NCBI GenBank assembly: GCA_039881045.1
Contig: JAYWVB010000008.1
Location: 868,001-932,000 of the forward strand
Direction: 5' to 3'
DNA: 64,000 bases
Source: Chaetomium olivaceum
Taxonomy: Eukaryota; Ascomycota; Sordariomycetes; Sordariales; Chaetomiaceae
Part shown: piece after piece, positions 9,030 to 19,816 of the stretch
Position numbering within the stretch: the first letter of the stretch is position 1
How the letters are laid out: each line of letters starts with the position of its first letter
Made by a program: the position numbers and the translations under genes
Notes under the pieces: model-generated
What the model saw: the letters and a program-made list of their open reading frames with translations, nothing else
Told to the model about the DNA's origin: nothing
The model's database searches: none

Positions 9030-10648
9030 TCAGGTGACGTCGTCATCATCCCCGCTCTTAACCTTCCGCCTCTTTTTGGGGATGGCGGGCGGCGGCATGC
9101 GCAGCTCTTGCAGCAACTCCCTAGGGAGGTTACGTTGTGCAAGCGCGAATGGTGTAGTATTTGGATTGATCTGACGTTGCCTGGAAGGTAAAAGCGTCAG
9201 CGTCATGTGTAACCTTATTCGAGATACCCAGTGATAGATTGTACCATACCTCTTCATTAGGGTGAGCACGTCGCTCTCATCAATGGTCTTGCGGCCGGCG
9301 TGTTTGGCATAGGCCTGGAGGTCCTCGCTCATCTGCTCGAAAAACCAGTCCGAAGCCTGCATGATGGACTTCATGGCATCTGGCGTGATCTTCCCCTTGA
9401 TGCCGCCGGCCTTTGCGAAGTTCTGGGCGAGCCGTTTTACAACTGCTGGCGGCAGAGAAGGGTACTCAATGCCGTATTTCGATACTTTGATAGTCCTCTT
9501 CAACGATCCACGCGCCTCGGCCCTCGCCATAGTTGTCGTTTCAAATCCCGTCTCATCCTGCAGCGCCGCGGTTCGGCCTTCCACAGGCTCGTCTTCCAAG
9601 TCCGGGACTTGCCCGAGAAGGTCTTCGTCGTCAAAGTCGTCGCTTCGTTGGTCAACGAGAGGTGCATAGTCATCGTACATCGGTTGATCATCGTCAACCG
9701 GTGGTCGGTCAGGTGACTCTTCGACCTGGGGCGCAATCATGAAGGTACTCTCGTTGATCTCTCCGACTGGTATCTCGATCCCGAAATCACTTTCGCGGCC
9801 AAGGTCACGTCGGTCATCGGAATCTAGTCTGCGAGCAAGTTAGCACTCCCATCTTGTTGTCTGTCAACAAGCCAAACGTACCGTTCAGGGGATGGTAATT
9901 CCTCCAGTCCCATTGTGATACCATCATCCAACACAGCCGTCGGTGGAAAGAACCCTGAGTCGACCCCAATATCCTCGCTATGCAGCATATCATTCATATT
10001 AAAGTAATCGCTCATCCGGGTATCGCCCATCGAGAACCGCCCCCCCGGCTGCTCGCTGATAGCCCGCCGCGGCATCTCAATCGACTGCAGCGTAAAGTTA
10101 TTATCATCATCAAACACCACCGAGCGATGCGGCTGGATATCGTCGCTGTCGTCATCGTCCTCGTCCCCAATAGGGAGCGAGAGCCGCGGCCGCCTCGGAA
10201 GCTCCTCGTCATCGTCGTCGTAGTCCACCACGCCACCAATCGACCCCAGCGTCGTCGTGTCATTGCCCGCGTCCGAACTGGGCCCCTTATCCACCTCACT
10301 GGGCGACGACGACGTCGTGATGGGCTCGGTAGTCCGCGCCAGCACCCGGCCCAGCGACAGCAAAAAGTCCCGCGGCGAGTCTCGCACCTCGCGCACGCTC
10401 TTGCGGCGGGCGCGGTGCGGCGTGAAGATGGCCGCCCGCCGGGAGTCGATGGTGCGGAAGGCCGCGCGCGCGTGCGGCGTCGGGGGTGCGGTGCCCATCT
10501 TGCGGCCGGAGGGCGGGCCGCGCGCCTGGCTGCCCGGCGTTCTGACCATCATCATGATCGAGCGCCGGCCGCCGATCGAGGCCAGTGGTTCCGCGCTGGA
10601 TGCCCGCCGTGTCGGGGTCGCGTCGGGGCGCCGGCTTTCCCGGGCCAT
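9030..10648 (-). CDS. CENP-T: Kinetochore protein CENP-T (histone-fold)
   Basis: Three exons (10648-9882, 9828-9250, 9180-9030) join in phase to 498 residues. The N-terminal half is disordered. It is Arg/Ser/Pro-rich, with several acidic runs such as DYDDDDEELP and GDEDDDDSDD, and short S/T-P sites. These are features of the Ndc80- and Mis12-binding tail of CENP-T. The conserved C-terminal part starts with the block KYGIEYPSLPPAVVKRLAQN. The histone fold continues with FEQMSEDLQAYAKHAGRKTI and DESDVLTLMKR, and the CENP-T extension follows with QINPNTTPFALAQRNLPREL. CENP-T heterodimerises with CENP-W and links centromeric DNA to the outer kinetochore. The protein ends in a basic K/R patch and acidic residues. 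Several in-frame ATGs exist upstream; I chose the one giving MARESRRPDATPTRR. Confidence 0.9.
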
Positions 10649-13394
10649 TGTGGGCGATTGTGTGTTGCGATGCTGGGGTAGGGTGTGTTTGATTGTTCCT
10701 GTGGAATGGGTTTCCGTGGTTTTGCGGCCGAGCTCACTTCGCTCATTTGTCCATGGTTGATGGGGTAATGGATTTCGTCTTGTCAATGTCAGCCCATGAC
10801 GCGCCCGCACTGGCTTGCGGTTGCATGTCATTGTGTACTTCCAGATTAGGACAGGGGTGGGCTTCTGATAACACCGATAAGCAATGGTGCCCCACCAACC
10901 CACTCACCGCATCCGCCCGTTGAGCGCTGTTGCGCCTTGCCAACTCCCAGCTGAAAGCTCCTGCTCCTCGGCATTCTGACCTCAGATGTCGGCTCAACCT
11001 GGAAGGCTTTATTTTATTTTTAGCTTTGGGCTGCCTGTTTTTTGTCCGTATGTACATCTCGTCCGCCATCGGAATCATCTCGACATCTACAATTCTCCCT
11101 GCATTCTTTTTTGTTTCGAGTCTCTATCTTTGGACAAATTAGCGCGCTGCATGCTGCAAGGCATGTCTTCGACTGCCGTCGTGCCCTTTGACCGCGTTCC
11201 AGCCTGAGCAACACGCATGGGAACCTGCGGGGCTGGAAGGCGTCTTAGATGTGTCTAGTCATCCCTGGATAACCTCGCGTTTTACCCCACCACCCGCCTC
11301 GCCAGCGATGGCTTGGTTGTTGGCACGGTTGGCACGGTTGGGAAAGAGGCGGAAGGGCTAATTCGCCCATCAATTCGATGACGGGATCAGACCCGTCGAG
11401 CAACGGTCACAGGCGTGGTTAACGAGACAAATCAGGAGAGCGTTGTTTCCGCCTTGGCCAGCTCCTGGGCCGTCATACCCGCCACAGCTTCACCGGCTCC
11501 CTCATAGGCTGCATTGCCAGATCATCTTCGTTACAGACCTGCCGCAAATGTAACAGCGCTTGGGTCCCGAGTCTGTAATGGGCTCGATGCCAATCATCGG
11601 ATTGTTGGAGATCCCCCATCGGCGAACAGATGCAGATGCAAGGGATGTGTGGGCTAAGAGCTGAGTTGATGTGGTTCAGGTGACTTTTGACATGCCAACT
11701 TCTATGAGACCAATTTGATGAGAACTGCTGCACCTTGGGTACTGCGCAAGACATGTGTAGGTACATATCGATGTACCTTGAGGTCGCAGTTATTCTATGG
11801 GGACACTCTCACAGATGGGTGGCATGGGCCGCATTACTTGGATCCCGGCGGCGAAGCCAGAATGCCGCTGTTGTGAGAGGATCGGGTATGAATGTATTTT
11901 ATACGAAGTTGTCTTCCGATGGCCGCGAGCATCAGGCCTGGCTTGGTTGAAGCAGGCCACGAGACGACACAGCCAGGATCTGGGCTGATGATGCTCCCAT
12001 ATCGTCAGTTCCCTCGGTCGTTCATCTTCTTGTCATCCAATATCTACCCTTTTTTCTTTTTTCTTTTTTAGTTTTCTCCCCGGTCTCTTTCGAGGTTTTC
12101 ACATATCCCTGGGGTTTTAGCCTCGACTTTAACCCCTTCAATCCTTGTCATTGTCACACAAGGCAACGGAAGCGTGCTTAGCCCGCCATTCAGCACATCT
12201 TTTGACGTTTCGAAGCACGGATCCACCGTTCCTCGTCTTGCCCACCTTTACCAATCTTGAACTTTGTCTGGATCATACCATCCTACACTTTGAGGGGACA
12301 AAGACCCATACTGCCCAGTGCTAGTATTTTGCAGAGTGAGTCCCCCTAATTCCCGGCACAGATCTCCCAACAAGTTACCTGTATCTGCTTTTGAACATGA
12401 AGCTAGTGGGGATTGTCGGTACCTCGAGGTACTTCGAGTGTGCAGATCACATTGCAGAGCTGTGCTTGGCCGTTCCTGGGTGGTTCAAGTTGTGCCGGTT
12501 TCCAAACCCGTGAGCTTCGGTTCCTCGCTTCCTCGCTTCCTCGCCTTCTTGCCGGTATCCGTGGCCCACCTTGTCTCCCAGTCGTTTCAACTGGCTTTTC
12601 AATGGTTGACGCCGAACGTGTTACAACCCCTTGCGAGGTGCCCGCCCGTGGTTGCTTTCAATGACCCCAATGGCAAAACCACCAACCCGACAAAACAGGA
12701 CATGGCGCTGCCAAGACGATGGTGCGCCGTGCGAGAAGGACAGCGCTCCACTGCAACCCCCGCCCCACGCCTGCGTGAGCCGCCATCGCCTGCAGGTGGC
12801 ACGCCACTGGGTGCCCTGGAGCAGCCCGCGACTGGGCAGGCCGCCGAACATGGCCCCTTCCACCCTTCCACACAGTGCTGGCTCTTCGGTTTTTATCCCC
12901 GACGACTCACCGTCCCCATCTGGAGACTGTCCGTTCGCCTGATGCCCGCCCTGGTCCTCAAGTCGACGCTGGACCGCTGTTTCCCACCTTTCACTTGCAC
13001 CGCACCTGAATTTGCTTTCTACCACTGCTTTTGTTCTTAGCACTCAAACTTTGCAAGCCTGTGGCGAGAAAAAAAGACTTTCTTCTGACCTTACTTGCAG
13101 CTCTGCATCCCGCCTCCTCATCCCTCCATTCCTGTCCTCAGCATCGAATCACACCCCATCTCCAGTCGACCGAAGTAGCAAGGCGGTGGGCCAACTTCAC
13201 CAGCGCAATTCTTCCGCGCTTTCTCCTCTTGCTTCCCGCAACCCTGCAACCCAGCTCCCCCTTCCCAACCTCCCGTGGTTGACCGATAACACCAAGCTCA
13301 TCGCCGCTCCGACTGCATTGCTTGGTTGCTCGTTGGAGAACTGCAAACCAGTTTCTATTCTTGCTATCGCACAACTCGCACAACCACATACACC
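10649..13394. promoter_or_regulatory. Long upstream region of the Rac gene
   Basis: About 2.7 kb separate the CENP-T and Rac start codons. Two pyrimidine-rich blocks stand out: a T/C tract at about 12050-12072 and a long CT/CA-rich leader-like stretch from 13000 to the Rac ATG. Open frames here (for example 12318-13040) have no protein-like composition or start context. I read the region as a large Rac promoter plus a long 5' leader, possibly with leader introns. I cannot place the transcription start. Confidence 0.4.
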
Positions 13395-14368
13395 ATGTCT
13401 GCAACTCAATCGATCAAGGTTCGTTAGCCATACCAAAAGATAACCTACCGATGGGTTTCCATCCCTTCCATCCCCGCTGTCGGCCGACCGACCACAAGGA
13501 ACCCAAACAACCCAGACGAGGTACTGACTGCGCTTTGCTCCAATAGTGTGTCGTCACAGGTGACGGTGCTGTCGGCAAGGTACGATCATGTGCATCACGA
13601 GCCCTCGATACGCCGCCCAGATGCTGACCGTGTGTTTCAGACGTGCCTGCTTATCTCCTACACAACAAACGCCTTCCCCGGAGAGTACATCCCGACAGTG
13701 TATGTGCAGCCCTCCCATTCATCATCCGGCGCGATCCTAACATTCCTGCTTTCAGGTTCGACAACTACTCGGCGAGCGTACAGGTCGATGGCAAGCCGAT
13801 CAGCTTGGGGCTGTGGGATACTGCTGGACAAGAGGATTACGATAGACTGCGGCCCCTGTCATACCCTCAGACTGATGTCTTCCTCATCTGCTTCTCCCTG
13901 ATCAGCCCCCCATCGTTTGACAACGTCGAGGCCAAGGTTAGTAGTACTTATTTCGGGTCAGGCCGAGTGACTGAGATCTGACCGCCCGCGCACAGTGGTA
14001 TCCCGAGATCAGCCATCATGCGCCCAACGTTCCGATTATCCTGGTGGGCACCAAGCTCGACAAGCGCGAAGACCAGGAGACGGTCGCTAGGCTGAAAGCC
14101 AACCGAATGGCTCCCATCACCTTCGTGATGGGGCAAACCCGCGCCACGGAGATCAAGGCCTACAAATACGTGGAATGCTCGGCCTTGACCCAGATGAACC
14201 TCAAGACTGTTTTCGATAGTGCCATCCGGTGAGTTGCTGCCTGGCTTCGCAGTAATGGTATGCCGGCTGTGCAAGTACTAACATCACCTTCCTAGGGCTG
14301 TGCTTGACCCCAACCGGTCAAACGATGCTAAGCCCGCCAAGAAGTCCTCCAAGTGCCTGGTCCTGTAA
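13395..14368 (+). CDS. rac1: Rac-type Rho GTPase
   Basis: Six exons (13395-13418, 13547-13579, 13641-13699, 13756-13936, 13996-14228, 14296-14368) join in phase to 200 residues. All Rho-family signatures are present: P-loop GDGAVGKT, switch I YIPTVFDNYSA, switch II DTAGQEDYDRLRP, the TKLD base-recognition motif and ECSALT. The Rho insert and the C-terminal CLVL box (CaaX ending in Leu, expected to be geranylgeranylated) are also there. The sequence FDNYSASVQVDGKPISLGLW and the basic tail KPAKKSSK favour Rac over Cdc42. In filamentous fungi Rac controls hyphal polarity, actin and branching, and NADPH-oxidase activation at the plasma membrane. The G4 region reads KANRMAPITFVMGQTRATEI, slightly divergent from typical Rac. 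The first exon is only 24 bases. The gene converges with NOP6. Confidence 0.95.
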
Positions 14369-15079
14369 TGCCTCGGCCCCAGAGATCCAGGAACCTCCCC
14401 ACCCCTACGACGAGAGACGACCCCCATAATACACTCCCACCATCTATACCCAACGGAGGGATCTCTCTATTTCTCTACCGACTGCGCCGCACCTGGTTTT
14501 TGGATTGGCACTTGAGACTATGCGTCCCTTAATTGGTTGATGACATAGTTGGGGATTCTCTGCTCAAGGCTGCGAAACAATGGGTGGCGTTTTGTTTTGG
14601 CGAGAGAAATACTCGCTCGGGATCTTAATGCCCTAATCACTCGCAATCCCATCGTCTTTGCACATTTGTTTACCTTGTGGACTCGGGTCGGAGTTCCAGG
14701 GTGCCAATCTTCCTACGAAAGAGCGCATTATCCCACGGATACAGGGCTGCGAGTTTGCATTGTCCCAGGCAGAGAGATCACCACCCTTCATCTGCTTTCT
14801 CGTTTTTTGCTTTCTTCCCTGTCGGTAACTGTGAGCGAACTTTTGGTAGCAGGAACACGCAAGAGTCGTATCAGCAGCGGGATGATGACTACACGGTTGA
14901 ATGCAAAAGACGGTTTCTTTTTAGGTCGTATGCCTCGCTACCCTTACTCTCCAGTGACATGACATGGCAAATCAAGAAATCTCTATTCATCCGTAGAAAG
15001 TGGGTATCTTTACGTAGAGGTAAGTTACGCTTCCACCGTCAGCCCTCCCCCTCTCAGCTCTCAGTTAGAAGGAGGTCTA
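14369..15079. other. 3' intergenic space between convergent Rac and NOP6
   Basis: This 711-base space lies between two stop codons. It must hold the 3' ends of both transcripts. No open frame or repeat of note is visible. Confidence 0.4.
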
Positions 15080-16206
15080 TTAGTTTTTCCCGTACGGCAC
15101 CCTCGCGCGCCGGCTCGGGTGTATCGAGTCCTCGTCCCGCTGCTCCTGCGTCTTGCCGCCGCCGCCTCCTCCCGTGGCCGCCTTCTCCAGCTTGGCCTCC
15201 TCCTCCCTCTGCATCCGGTTCGCCCGCTCCTCGTTGAGCTTCGCGTTCTTTTGCTTGATCTTGTCCTGCCGCGCCGCCGTCTTGCCGCCGCCGCCAGCGC
15301 TGTTCATGGGAAAGCCTCGGTTAGCATGCCATTCTTTTTTGGGGTAGCAGGGTAAAAGAGAGAAAGAAAGAAAGGGAAAACATACGTCAACTCGACATTA
15401 ATCCTCCTCGGCGGGCCTTTCGCCCCCGGTTCCTCAAATTCGGTGTGATGGAATTTTTTCAGACATGTCTTCATGTGATCGTAGCCCGCAAACTCGACAA
15501 AGGCGATCCCGCGTGACTTGGACGGGTCGTCGCGCTGGGTGAGGAGGCGCACCGAGGTCGGTTGCAGGGTGGCGAAGTGGGCGCGCACGGATTCGACGGT
15601 TGCCGAATAGGGCAGGTTGCCCACGAAACAGATGAAGCGGTTGGGTTTGCCGTTGGCGCTGGTGGTGGTGGTGGTGGTGGGCTCGTTGGTGTCGTCGCCG
15701 TTGGTGGCTTCGCCGTTGGTTGGGGTGTCGTCGGTTTTGCTGCTCTTCTTCTCCTTCTTGTCCTTTTTGCTCTTCTTCTTGCTCTTCTTGTCTGTGCTGT
15801 CGACGCCGCTGGTTCCATTGGTGCCGTTCGTAGCGGCCTTCTTGACTTTTGCTGATTCGGCTTCTGAAAGCGCGGCCGCTGGTGTGGGCTCGTCCGACTC
15901 AGGCGTGGCTGCTGTGTCCTCCTTGCTCTTGGACTTCTTCTCCTTCTTTTCCTTTTTATCCTTCTTCTCCTTTTTGTCCTTCTTCTCCTTCTTATCCTTC
16001 TTTTCCTTCTTGGCCTTGGGCGCCTCCTCGGGTGCGTCCTCGGTCGCGACAGGCTCAGGCTTTGGTTCCTTCACCTTAGAGCTCCTCTTGGTGACCTCCG
16101 CCTTGCCGGCGCTGTCGAGCTTGCTCTTCTTGACCACGGGCTTGGCATCGTGGTTGTCGGCGACATCCTCGTCAGTGCGCTCCCTCTTTTTGGATGATTT
16201 GCCCAT
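15080..16206 (-). CDS. NOP6: Nucleolar RRM protein, NOP6-like
   Basis: Two exons (16206-15386 and 15299-15080) join in phase to 346 residues. The N-terminal 170 residues are extremely Lys/Glu-rich with a tandem run of KKEKKDKK units at about residues 68-95 and a second Lys/Ser-rich patch near 140-160. These are nucleolar-type charged repeats. An RRM follows: RNP2-like RFICFVGNLPYSATVESVRA and RNP1-like SRGIAFVEFAGYDHMKTC. The C-terminus is KQKNAKLNEERANRMQREEE plus a Gly run and ends RRARVPYGKN, a tail typical of fungal Nop6. Yeast Nop6 binds early pre-ribosomes and promotes 40S assembly. The intron has a GCTAAC branch near its end. The gene is shorter-spaced from the next minus gene than from Rac. 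Confidence 0.85.
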
Positions 16207-17245
16207 TGTGGATATCTGATTGTACTGTAGTATGTGGTGGAAAAGTATGACCAGAAATATTAGGTTTAGAAGGCAGCTGTTTGGAAAGACTGACTTGCGG
16301 GCAGCCAGGCGACAAGCGACAACTCTCGAGGTTCACAAAATCCCAGCTTTTTTTCTGCCGGTTCTGCAGGCGGGGAGCGCTTGGCGCGGGCGGTGGGCGA
16401 GAAACTCGAGTGGGGCCTGCAGCATGCGGCCCGTACGGCGGCCTTCATTTCTTGTCAGCGGAGCGAGCCGAACAGAAGACTCCAAGCACTCCAACAAGCG
16501 GAGACCCGGCGCTCCGTCCGTCCCCACACAGTCCGCTTCTTTCGGCCCCATTCACATCTCCTCGCCTGGAGTCGGATCAAGTTTGCCCTGCATCTACTCG
16601 CAGCGGCACGCTGCAGGGCCGATCCACGGGAGCGGACGATCAGCCGCTGAATCCACCCAGTACCCTCTCCAACGTCAACGCCCAGTTGCAACTTGCATAA
16701 CTAGTTTCTTGTTGTTAGCATGCAATCTAGATAGTTAGCGGACCTCGACTTCTATCTACTTTACTCATCGACATATGTTGTAAGACGGCGACGGACAGTG
16801 ATGTAACAATAAACATATATTGCTATTGCCCCATAAAGGAAAAGTCAACGACCAAACCAAGCCCAACCTAGGAAAGAAGCCATGTTTTTGCTGTGCGTCA
16901 AAGGCTGAAGGAACGTGGGTGTATCATGGGTATAAAAAAGGAAAAGAAAACAAGGAAACCCGACGTCAGACCAGACCACATCCCAGCCTCCAACCTCCAA
17001 CCTCCAACCCAATGAATGCCCAAAAGGAGTGTGGGGGAATCAAGACTTCAGGTTCTGTATCCCCAATGCTGTCAAAATCCCCAACCCAATCTCCAAAGTC
17101 CAAACCGCTGAGCGCCCCAAAAACGCCTGCTGAAAAACCACCATCCCAACCAACCAACCAGCCTCTGCGCTGTTCCCACCCCGTAGTCGTACAACAACGA
17201 CCCCGCTACCCTCAATCCCCCTTTTCCGCTTGCATTCCCCGCACT
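16207..17245. other. Intergenic between NOP6 and the HS-rich membrane protein gene
   Basis: About 1 kb between the NOP6 start and the stop of the next minus-strand gene. It must contain the NOP6 promoter and the downstream gene's 3' end. I see a CAACCTCCAACC-type direct repeat at about 16987-17010 and nothing else. Confidence 0.35.
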
Positions 17246-18489
17246 TTAGACCGGCGCCGTCTTCACAGTCTCCTGCTCCTCATACGACGGAGGCGCGTCC
17301 TGGTTCTCCATCAGGCCGGCCTTCTCCTCTTCGACAAGCACGACCTCCTTGCGAGGCGCCTTGTGGTGCGAGTGGCGACGGCGGTGGCCGCTGCTGCTGC
17401 CGCTGCTGCTGTGGTGGGGGCGGCGGAAGAAGACGCGCCAGAGGGAAATCAGGACGGTGCCGACGGCCATGCCAATGCTGGGATTGTGTTAGTAAATGGG
17501 AAATGGGAATTCAAGGTACTAAAAGTGAAGGGGAGGGTAGCTTACAGGCTGACGCTCACACCGGCGACGATGCCAATGAGCACGGGAAGGAGAATGTGCG
17601 AGGCCATGTGCTTGAACAGCTTGCCCCAGCGGTGCTCCTGGTGGCCATGGCCGTAGACGGGGCGGTGAGGGTGGGGGTGAGAGTGGGAGTGAGAAGCCTC
17701 GCCAGAGACGGGCGACTCCACGCCGCCCTTGTTGGCGCAGTGGCCAAGGCCCTTGAAGCTCTTGAGCTTCTCCCGGGCAGCGGAGATCCATCTGCACAGC
17801 GCCGTGGTGCATTCCTTTGCATCACCGCCAGGAAGCTCCTTGACGAATGTGTTGGCCTCGCCCTTACAGATCTTGGAAATGAGCAGACGGCCTGCGCCAT
17901 CCTTGATCATGCTGACCTTGACGCTGGGGATTCCGTCGATAAAGGTAACGCCGACCGCGATGATCTGGAACTCGATCTCCACTAGGTCAAGCTGGCTCTC
18001 GGCGTCCTTGGTAACCGGGCTGACCTTCAGGCCAAAGCTCAGCTGCTGTGGTTGCGGGTAGACTCTATGCCGGCCCTTGTGTTTCTCGTCCGGACGATGT
18101 CTCTTCTCCGTGGTCTTCTTCTCGGTATTTCGGTCGACGACTTGGGGCGCCTTGAGGACCGTGGTCAGCAACTCTCGCGCGGGGTAGAGTTCGACACCAT
18201 TCAGCAGCAGGCGGTCGTGGTCGACCAGGGGGTCGATGGCGAAGGTCAGCTCGAGATGGCTTGGGTATTTGGTCTTAAACTGGACGGTCTTGCCATGTCG
18301 GTTCCTCAACAGCACCGGGCAGCCGGGGCACTCGACATCGACATGAATTTCGTTGACCCGGGATGAGATGCTGTCGATGGTGTTGGCAACCTGGATATCG
18401 GTATCGCTGACTTCGGGAGGGAGTAGGAATGCGCGCGCGGCTGGGGCGGCGAGAAGGCCCGCCACCAGCGTGAGGGGCTTCAGCAACAT
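17246..18489 (-). CDS. Secretory-pathway membrane protein, DUF7728-like
   Basis: Two exons (18489-17546, 17477-17246) join in phase to 391 residues. The protein starts with a signal peptide, MLLKPLTLVAGLLAAPAARA. The lumenal part has paired Cys in VECPGCPVLL, a beta-rich section, and two further Cys in ECTTALCRWI. A His/Ser/Pro run (SHSHSHPHPHRP) precedes one membrane helix, HILLPVLIGIVAGVSVSLSI and onward through GTVLISLWRVFF. The cytosolic tail is basic and contains PPSYEEQ, a PY-type motif that in other proteins binds Rsp5/NEDD4 ubiquitin ligases. It looks like an uncharacterised fungal ER/Golgi or vacuolar protein of the DUF7728 type. The His-rich stretch could bind metal, but this is a guess. 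Confidence 0.75.
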
Positions 18490-19816
18490 GGTGCCGTTAA
18501 TATGAGGGGTATCTCGACTCGAGAGGCGACTTGTTCTTGTTAGTCGCTGTAACAGTTGGTGTTTCTACCGTGTTGATGTATTGATAGGGAAAGCAAATAA
18601 AAACAAATCCAGTGAGGAAGAGACCTTGGCCTCGATAAAGTACTTTGGTTGGAAACGTGGAGAGAGGTATGGAATGTGGCCGGTAATGTCATGGGTTGGT
18701 GTGGGAGTCTCTCTTTGTTAGGCCCCGGAGCTCCCGGAGCCGGAGGGTGGCGTCAGCAGCAGGGGTCGCCAAGCTGGACAGGGGATTGCAAGGGGATGAC
18801 AGGCGCCCTCTCAGGCAAGCCAGGCCCACTGGCGTTGAGGACGACGTAATTGCAGCCTGAGGCAGGAATCATTCCCACCGACTCCTCGCCTCTGCCAGCG
18901 GCAAATTGGCCAAATTGGCCAGGATTGGCTTCCCAGCATCACATTCCCAAACCCGAACCGCCCACATGTTTCAATTCAAACAGGCAACTTTAATGCCGTG
19001 CCCAACCATCCTTGGCGCGATCGCCATGCCGATTGTTTACCCCGTCACTGTTCGTCCAAATAAGCACTGAAAATGATCATTCTTGCTGCGCCAACAATTC
19101 AACAAACTCCATTGTGAACCGTCATCGCATCCACACAAAGAGGGGTCGCCCATGGGCCATGGCCGGGGCCCGGCCTGCCCTTGTCTCGGACTGTTGACGC
19201 AGCCTGGTTCCGAGGCAGAAGGCCAGCAAGAGCACCGACTTTCCGTGAATTCCAACCATGGATGGATGCGTGAAGGAGCCAGGCAGCGCGGAAAGGCGCG
19301 CCGCAATGCAAACTCGGCTAGGGTCGTTGACAGACACAGTAGGAGTGTACTTACTGTACGTGTCTACGCGCTGGGATCAATTGATCCTGCTTAGGCTGCC
19401 CGGTGAGGGGAAGGTGGTTGGGTTGGTATGCACGAATCATGTGATGGATGTGAGCATTGAGCATCGAATCCAGCTTCCCATTGAATTCCTCCGGCGCCAG
19501 CAGGAGATAAGCTCCCTGTCGTAAAATAAGATGTAAACGCCCGGCGCCTTGCGCTTGTGGTAGTAGGTAGGTAGTTACTCGGTAACCTAATGTACAAACA
19601 TGACAAGAAAAAAAAAAGGTATGTGACACGAAAAGAGTCGCATCTCTGGTGCGAGCGAGCAAGTAAATCCCCTCAACCGCACGTGCTCCCGCTGCGGGTA
19701 GGGCCGTTGATGGCAACCTAGTAGGACCGCCGACGGCAACGCCAGCCCATGATCCCACGCACGGTATGCCCATGCCATGCCATCCCATAAACAAACCACC
19801 TCACCTCACCTCAGCA
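18490..19816. other. Intergenic, upstream of the DUF7728-like gene
   Basis: About 1.3 kb with no convincing gene. It contains a doubled GCCAAATTGG-like motif near 18903-18923. The left part must hold the promoter of the minus gene starting at 18489. Confidence 0.35.

Noticed and set aside
12318..13040. Long open frame before the Rac gene
   Set aside because: Its composition does not look like a protein, and the overlapping opposite frames are equally open. It lies within the Rac upstream/leader region.
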